Shown: positions 60,581 to 64,000 of the stretch, piece after piece
Layout: every line of letters starts with the position of its first letter
Position numbering within the stretch: the first letter of the stretch is position 1
Source of the DNA: an uncultured Oscillospiraceae bacterium
GTDB lineage: Bacteria > Bacillota > Clostridia > Oscillospirales > Oscillospiraceae
DNA length: 64,000 nt
Reading direction: 5' to 3'
NCBI GenBank assembly: GCA_934613505.1
Contig: CAKTTB010000003.1
Span: forward strand, 93,543 to 157,542
The notes under the pieces: model-generated
Databases searched by the model: none
The model's input: the letters and a program-made list of their open reading frames with translations, nothing else
What the model was told of the DNA's origin: nothing
Translations under genes and position numbers: made by a program

Positions 60581-60769
60581 ATGGCAAAATGCGATATCTG
60601 CGGCAAGGGCGTGACATTCGGCATCAAGGTCTCCCACTCTCACAGACGTGCTAACCGTGCATGGAAGCCCAACGTCAAACGTGTCAAGGCAATCGTTGAC
60701 GGTACTCCGCGCCACGTATATGTCTGTACAAGATGCCTGCGTTCCAACAAGGTTGAGCGCGCGATCTAA
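60581..60769 (+). CDS. rpmB: 50S ribosomal protein bL28
   Basis: 62 residues. MAKCDICGKGVTFGIKVSHS and RRANRAWKPNVKRVK identify L28; a CxxC pair near each end (CDIC and CTRC) makes it the zinc-binding C+ form. ATG 60581 follows a perfect AAGGAGG by 8 bases. Monocistronic, with promoter and terminator around it. Confidence 0.97.
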   Translation: MAKCDICGKGVTFGIKVSHSHRRANRAWKPNVKRVKAIVDGTPRHVYVCTRCLRSNKVERAI

Positions 60770-60782
60770 TGACAACAAGCCG

Positions 60783-60814
60783 AAAGAGCAAGCCGTAAGG
60801 CCTGCTCTTTTCTC
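60783..60814 (+). terminator. Terminator of rpmB
   Basis: AAAGAGCAAGCC (60783-60794) and GGCCTGCTCTTT (60799-60810), one mismatch, loop GTAA, then TTCTCTTT. Confidence 0.85.
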
Positions 60815-60824
60815 TTTCCTGCAC

Positions 60825-60862
60825 AAAACCCGCCTCCGGCATAGCACCGGAGGCGGGTTTTT
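60825..60862. terminator. Terminator of the M42 peptidase gene (bidirectional)
   Basis: AAAACCCGCCTCCGG (60825-60839) and CCGGAGGCGGGTTTT (60847-60861), perfect 15-bp stem. It ends 8 bases before the peptidase stop on the minus strand. Confidence 0.9.
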
Positions 60863-60869
60863 AAGCTTC

Positions 60870-61910
60870 TCAGACGTTCAGATAGCCCTTGAGCGTCTTA
60901 AGCGTGTTGAAAACGCCGTCCTTGTGGCTGCGCTCGTAGCCGTGGCTGGCATAGACGCCGGAGCCGATGAGGCCGTGGCGGATGTCATAACCCGCGCTGA
61001 GCGTCGCTTCCACGTCGGAGCCGTAATGTGGATAGACGTCGACCGCGTAATCAGCGCCCTCGCGCTTTGCCGCGTCGATGAGCTTGCCGACGACCTCGTA
61101 GCTGTACGGGCCGCCGGAGTCCTTCGCGCAGATCGAGACCTGCCGCTCCGTGCAGGCAAGGCCATCGCCGACGCAGCCCATGTCCACGCTGATGGACTCC
61201 GTCACACCGGCCGGGACAGAAGCCGCACCGCCGTGGCCGACCTCTTCATAGACCGTCACATGGACGAACGTCCGGCGCGGCAGCTGCCTGTTTTCGTCCC
61301 GCAGGTATTTTGCAAAGCCCAGCAGGATGCCGACGGACAGCTTGTCATCGAGGAAGCGGCTCTTGATGTATCCAGAGGCAGTCACGCGCGTGCGCGGGTC
61401 GAAGCAGACGATATCGCCGGTCTCGATGCCGAGTGCGCGGGTCTCTTCCGCGGAGGAGACGGTCTCGTCCAGCAGGATCTCCGTCGTGTCGAACGTGCGG
61501 TCGGTCTTGCCGTAGTCGCCGTTCACATGGACAGACGCGTTGCACAGCTGGAGCGTTCCCTCGTAGACCTTGCCGGCGCGCGTGTAAACGCGGACGTTTT
61601 CGGTCTCTCCGTTCTCCGCGCGCATGCCGCCGAGATTTGTCACGCGCAGGCGGCCGTTGGCCTTGACCTCCGCGACCATTGCGCCGAGCGTATCCGTGTG
61701 CGCCTGCAGAAGCAGCGCGCCCTCGTCGGATGCGTCGCCGCCGAGATCGACAAGGACGCCGCCCTTGGCCGTCTTCTTCGCGTCAAAGCCGAGCGCGCCG
61801 AACGTGTCCAGCACCCATGCCGCGGCCTGGTCCGTAAAGCCTGTCGGGCTGTCGATCGCAAGCAGCTCTGCCGCCTTCTGCACGGCATATTCTGCGTATT
61901 TCTGTTCCAT
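60870..61910 (-). CDS. M42 family metallopeptidase (aminopeptidase/glucanase-like)
   Basis: 346 residues. Two-metal peptidase of the M42 clan: LLQAHTDTLGAMV (first His-x-Asp), SRFLDDKLSVGILLG (bridging Asp), VYEEVGHGGAASVP (catalytic Glu pair), SVDMGCVGDG (Asp) and a late His in GVYASHGYERSH. Removes N-terminal residues from peptides in the cytoplasm. ATG 61910 follows AAGGAG; the longer frame precedes that site. Confidence 0.92.
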   Translation of the reverse strand: MEQKYAEYAVQKAAELLAIDSPTGFTDQAAAWVLDTFGALGFDAKKTAKGGVLVDLGGDASDEGALLLQAHTDTLGAMVAEVKANGRLRVTNLGGMRAENGETENVRVYTRAGKVYEGTLQLCNASVHVNGDYGKTDRTFDTTEILLDETVSSAEETRALGIETGDIVCFDPRTRVTASGYIKSRFLDDKLSVGILLGFAKYLRDENRQLPRRTFVHVTVYEEVGHGGAASVPAGVTESISVDMGCVGDGLACTERQVSICAKDSGGPYSYEVVGKLIDAAKREGADYAVDVYPHYGSDVEATLSAGYDIRHGLIGSGVYASHGYERSHKDGVFNTLKTLKGYLNV

Positions 61911-61930
61911 TGTCCTGTCTCCTTTTTGAA

Positions 61931-62479
61931 TCAAAGAAATTTTACCATCTGGATCTCATCGCGATACGTCCCGTCCTTCAGCCGGAACGCACGCAGCGTG
62001 CGGCCCTGCTCCTGAAAGCCGAGCTTTTCATAGACGTGCCGGGCGCGGGGATTGTCCTCGAACACGCCAAGCTCGACCTGCGCAAATCCGTTTTCCTTCG
62101 CCTGACACAGCGCCGCATCGATCATCGCTGTGCCGAGACCGGAATCACATGCCTTCTGCTTGATGGAAATGCCGAGACTGCTGCGGTGGCGCGTTTTGAT
62201 GTGGCCGTTATACGCCATCACGGAGCATCCGCCGACCAGCTCGCCATCCAGAATGGCGACGAGCATAAAGCTCTTTGCATGCGGTATGATCCGGTCAAGA
62301 AAGTCATATTCCCACTGGACATCCGTCGGGCATTCTTCCGGATAGCGCGCCATAAAGTGCGTTTCGCTGCTGGTGATGCGCATATAGTCGAGCATTGCCT
62401 GCGCATCGGTCTTCTCCGGGCTGCGCAGCAGGACTTCCTTGCCATCCTTCAAATGAATCGTATGTGGTTGAATCTGCAT
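61931..62479 (-). CDS. GNAT family N-acetyltransferase
   Basis: 182 residues. VLLRSPEKTDAQAMLDYM is the N-terminal GNAT strand-helix; the acetyl-CoA region is SLGISIKQKACDSGLGTAMID, and VFEDNPRARHVYEKLGFQEQG is the usual C-terminal signature. Resembles protein or small-molecule acetyltransferases of the RimJ/RimL breadth; substrate unknown. 20 bases upstream of the M42 gene, likely co-transcribed. Confidence 0.85.
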   Translation of the reverse strand: MQIQPHTIHLKDGKEVLLRSPEKTDAQAMLDYMRITSSETHFMARYPEECPTDVQWEYDFLDRIIPHAKSFMLVAILDGELVGGCSVMAYNGHIKTRHRSSLGISIKQKACDSGLGTAMIDAALCQAKENGFAQVELGVFEDNPRARHVYEKLGFQEQGRTLRAFRLKDGTYRDEIQMVKFL

Positions 62480-62502
62480 GGAAAAGCTCCCCTTTTGCAG
62501 AA

Positions 62503-62532
62503 ATCCCGGCAGAAAGCAGTTTCCGCCGGGAT
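62503..62532 (-). terminator. Hairpin after der, probable terminator
   Basis: ATCCCGGCAGAAA (62503-62515) and TTTCCGCCGGGAT (62520-62532) pair fully, one wobble. Only a short TTT follows on the minus strand, so termination may be partial. Confidence 0.6.
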
Positions 62533-62539
62533 CGTTTGA

Positions 62540-63871
62540 TTATACCTCTTCCTTGTCGCCCTTCTGGCGGATGGTAATCTTGATCGGTGTGCCGGTCAGG
62601 CCGAAGACGGCACGGATCTGGTTTTCCAGATACCGCTGGTAAGAGAAGTGGAAGAGCCTGCTGTCGTTGCAGAAGAACACAAAGTGCGGCGGCTTGACGC
62701 CGACCTGCGTGATATAGTAGATCTTCAGACGGCGGCCCTTGTCCGTGGGCGGCTGGACACGCGCGGTCGCGTCCTCCAGAATATTGTTGAGCATACCCGT
62801 TGTAATGCGCATACTGTTCTGGTTGGAAACAGCGACGATCATGTCAAACAGCTTGTCGACACGCTGACCGGTCAGCGCCGAGATGAATACGACCGGCGCA
62901 TAGGTCATGTAGCTGAGGTCACGGCGGATCTCCGCTGTCTTCTCGTCCATGGTGTTCGTGTCCTTTTCGACCGTATCCCATTTGTTGACGACGATGATAC
63001 AGGCCTTGCCCGCCTCGTGTGCCAGACCTGCGACCTTGGTATCCTGCTCCGTCACGCCCTCGTTGGCGTCGATCAGGATGAGGCACACATCCGCACGCTC
63101 AATGGCGGCAATGGAGCGCAGATTGGAATATTTCTCAACTGCATCGTCGACCTTCGACTTGCGCCGCATACCGGCGGTGTCAATGAACAGGAACTTGCCG
63201 GATTCGTTTTCAAAATAGCTGTCGATGGCGTCACGCGTCGTGCCTGCGACATTGGAGACGATCACGCGCTCCTCGCCGAGAATCTGATTGAGCAGGCTCG
63301 ATTTGCCGACGTTCGGCTTGCCGATGATGGCGACCTTGATGACGTCCTCGTCGTATTCCTCGCCGTCGTCCGGCGGGAAGCTTTCGACGCACGCGTCGAG
63401 CAGGTCGCCGGTTCCATGGCCGTGGACGGCGGAAACCTCGATGGGGTCGCCGAGGCCAAGCGCGTAGAATTCATACGCGTCGGGATTGGCATGGCCGGTC
63501 TGGTCGCACTTGTTGACGGCCAGCACGACCGGCTTTTTCGACCGCTTGAGCATGGACGCGACCTCCGCGTCCGCAGCGGTCAGGCCGACCGTCACGTCGA
63601 CGACCATAACGATGACCGTGGCCGTCTCGATGGCGATCTCCGCCTGACGGCGCATGAACTTCAGCATTTCGTTGTTCGTGCCGGGCTCGATGCCGCCGGT
63701 GTCGACAAGGGCAAAGCCGCGGCCGTTCCACTCGCATTCGCCGTAAATGCGGTCGCGGGTGACGCCGGGGGTATCCTCGACGATTGCCATGCGCTTGCCG
63801 GTCAGTTTGTTAAAGAGCATCGACTTGCCGACGTTCGGCCGGCCGACGATGGCTACGATGGGCTTCGACAT
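62540..63871 (-). CDS. der: Ribosome biogenesis GTPase Der (EngA)
   Basis: 443 residues with two tandem G domains and a KH-like C terminus. First G1 GRPNVGKSMLFNK (about 9-21), G3 DTGGIEPG, G4 NKCDQTG; second G1 GKPNVGKSSLLNQ, G3 DTAGMRRKSKV, G4 NKWDTVE. It acts in 50S subunit assembly. Standard length; the ATG at 63871 has AAGGAGGG upstream. Confidence 0.97.
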   Translation of the reverse strand: MSKPIVAIVGRPNVGKSMLFNKLTGKRMAIVEDTPGVTRDRIYGECEWNGRGFALVDTGGIEPGTNNEMLKFMRRQAEIAIETATVIVMVVDVTVGLTAADAEVASMLKRSKKPVVLAVNKCDQTGHANPDAYEFYALGLGDPIEVSAVHGHGTGDLLDACVESFPPDDGEEYDEDVIKVAIIGKPNVGKSSLLNQILGEERVIVSNVAGTTRDAIDSYFENESGKFLFIDTAGMRRKSKVDDAVEKYSNLRSIAAIERADVCLILIDANEGVTEQDTKVAGLAHEAGKACIIVVNKWDTVEKDTNTMDEKTAEIRRDLSYMTYAPVVFISALTGQRVDKLFDMIVAVSNQNSMRITTGMLNNILEDATARVQPPTDKGRRLKIYYITQVGVKPPHFVFFCNDSRLFHFSYQRYLENQIRAVFGLTGTPIKITIRQKGDKEEV

Positions 63872-63911
63872 GGTAAGCCCTCCTTTCAGGCTTCCTTTTC
63901 AGGATAAGAAA

Positions 63912-63940
63912 AGAGGAAGGCGCACAGCCTCCCTCTCATC
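63912..63940 (-). terminator. Terminator of rpmF
   Basis: AGAGGAAGGC (63912-63921) and GCCTCCCTCT (63927-63936), one mismatch; on the minus strand the stem is followed by TTTCTT. It separates rpmF from der. Confidence 0.75.
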
Positions 63941-63953
63941 TCTTTCAGCGAAA

Positions 63954-64000
63954 TCACTTAGCTTCAACAGAAATGACTTCACGGCCATTGTAGTAGCCGC
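63954..64000 (-). CDS. rpmF: 50S ribosomal protein bL32, C-terminal end
   Basis: The last 14 or so residues read GYYNGREVISVEAK on the minus strand, ending in TGA at 63954-63956. The (C)GYY.GREV ending is characteristic of L32. The rest of the gene lies beyond the window edge, so the zinc-site status cannot be judged. Confidence 0.82.
   Translation of the reverse strand, partial: GYYNGREVISVEAK

Noticed and set aside
1-64000. tRNA genes, rRNA genes, CRISPR arrays and insertion sequences
   Set aside because: None could be recognised by reading both strands. A tRNAscan or CRISPR search could not be run.

Overview
This 64 kb window is chromosomal core sequence from a GC-rich member of the Clostridia. 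The best fit by gene content and order is a gut Oscillospiraceae/Ruminococcaceae-type Firmicute; this is inference, because there is no rRNA or marker comparison. Supporting signs are AAGGAGG-type ribosome binding sites, T-box leaders, an ispA-dxs-tlyA-nadK-argR-recN operon, a hprK-murB-rapZ-yvcK-whiA-dnaE operon, and S-layer homology repeats. I see no prophage, transposon, CRISPR array, tRNA or rRNA.

Left part (1-15.2 kb). The tail of an ispA-like prenyl synthase is followed by a roughly 635 nt structured RNA that I identify as OLE RNA. It has its own extended -10 promoter, and its two ends are complementary. Next comes the gene for its membrane partner OapA, then dxs, tlyA, nadK, argR, recN and an SLH-domain protein. 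A tyrosine T-box controls a zinc-ribbon protein plus tyrS. After that come an AlkZ/YcaQ-like winged-helix protein, cwlD, radA, an HD hydrolase and, reversed, a CAT-like protein lacking the usual catalytic His.

Middle (15.4-35.9 kb). A near-perfect promoter drives a small Cys/Ala-rich, Leu/Val-rich ORF that has a strong terminator inside its frame and another just after it. The complete branched-chain amino acid ABC transporter (livJ-livH-livM-livG-livF) follows. A tyrosine recombinase with two palindromes upstream, a membrane glycosyltransferase, a MoxR/DUF58/transglutaminase operon, pfkA, xerD, yajC, queA-tgt and the lysine genes asd-dapA complete this part.

Right part (35.9-64 kb). Most genes are on the minus strand: polA-rimI-tsaD; a cysteine T-box before cysE-cysS; recA-recX-rimO-pgsA; a lipoprotein with a response regulator and histidine kinase, then DUF1385 and prmC; hprK-murB-rapZ-yvcK-whiA-dnaE; an M42 peptidase; a GNAT; der; and the end of rpmF. 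rpmB and a DUF2148 gene are on the plus strand.

The most interesting items are the OLE RNA/OapA pair, the attenuator-like small ORF before the liv operon, and the palindromes near the two tyrosine recombinases. Start sites were moved from the longest open frame wherever a ribosome binding site clearly pointed to an inner start.
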